64,000 nucleotides of DNA from Deuterostichococcus epilithicus (Eukaryota; Chlorophyta; Trebouxiophyceae; Prasiolales; Stichococcaceae). Each line of letters begins with the position of its first letter. Positions within the stretch are counted from its first letter, which is position 1. This document shows, in pieces, positions 63,842 to 64,000 of the stretch. Made by a program: the position numbers and the translations under genes. Below the pieces are notes generated by a model, which was not told the origin of the DNA, made no database searches, and worked only from the letters and a program-made list of their open reading frames with translations. The DNA lies in assembly GCA_033439295.1 (NCBI GenBank), contig JAVTLE010000013.1, positions 1-64,000 of the forward strand, in the 5' to 3' direction.

Positions 63842-64000
63842 GATGGCGGGGCTCCCACCGCCCGCCCTGAAGAGCTGGGCCGGCTATGTAGAAGACAGTC
63901 GGCAGCCGGGCAGAACGATCTTGCAGCCGTTGCTGTGATTGGAGCTATCCGAGTATTCGCGCCTGTGAGCCGTGCAAGAGCTGCACGCCTCGCCTGGAAG
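63842..64000. promoter_or_regulatory. 5' flank of the PP2A gene
   Basis: The 159 bases upstream of the PP2A start, reaching the window edge. They should be 5' UTR and promoter. No motif is recognised. Confidence 0.35.

Overview
This is nuclear DNA from a GC-rich, intron-dense unicellular green alga. The plant-type telomere heptamer (CCCTAAA/TTTAGGG), introns of the form GTGAGT/GTGCG...(T)GCAG, TGTAA-like 3' signals and the gene set all suggest a chlorophyte, probably a trebouxiophyte (Chlorella/Coccomyxa-like). The species call is inference. No gene is intact in one long reading frame except parts of the U-box linkers. Genes were assembled by joining exon-sized conserved blocks across visible splice sites, so gene ends are firmer than internal exon borders.

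Region 1 (1-21927) is a head-to-tail array of a roughly 2.33-kb unit, entered mid-unit on the left and ending on the right exactly inside a CCCTAAA tract. Each unit carries a CCCTAAA tract, a TTTAGGG tract in the opposite orientation, an (ATGCA)7 microsatellite, an AT-rich island and a decayed reading frame resembling the C-terminus of a tyrosine recombinase. Indel markers show a four-unit higher-order repeat of 9204 bp. This looks like a subtelomeric satellite. Region 2 (21928-22850) is a short zone of degenerate, about 170-bp repeats.

Region 3 (23134-64000) is ordinary gene-rich chromosome: VPS15 (minus, 11.3 kb); a PAP2-type lipid phosphatase (plus); an ARM-repeat gene immediately downstream of a U-box gene (both minus, probably one U-box-ARM ubiquitin ligase); a shorter tandem U-box paralogue (minus); chloroplast-type peroxiredoxin Q (minus), divergent from mitochondrial elongation factor G (plus); and the PP2A catalytic subunit (minus), whose conserved C-terminal tail is completed by a 14-nt last exon.

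The genes are housekeeping genes of separate pathways (PI3K/autophagy, lipid dephosphorylation, ubiquitination, peroxide defence, organelle translation, phosphatase signalling) and do not form an operon-like system. The most unusual content is the array with its recombinase remnant and telomere tracts, the U-box-ARM locus with a repeated F-A-x-R-W-A peptide, and several splicing oddities (GC-AG introns, a micro-exon).
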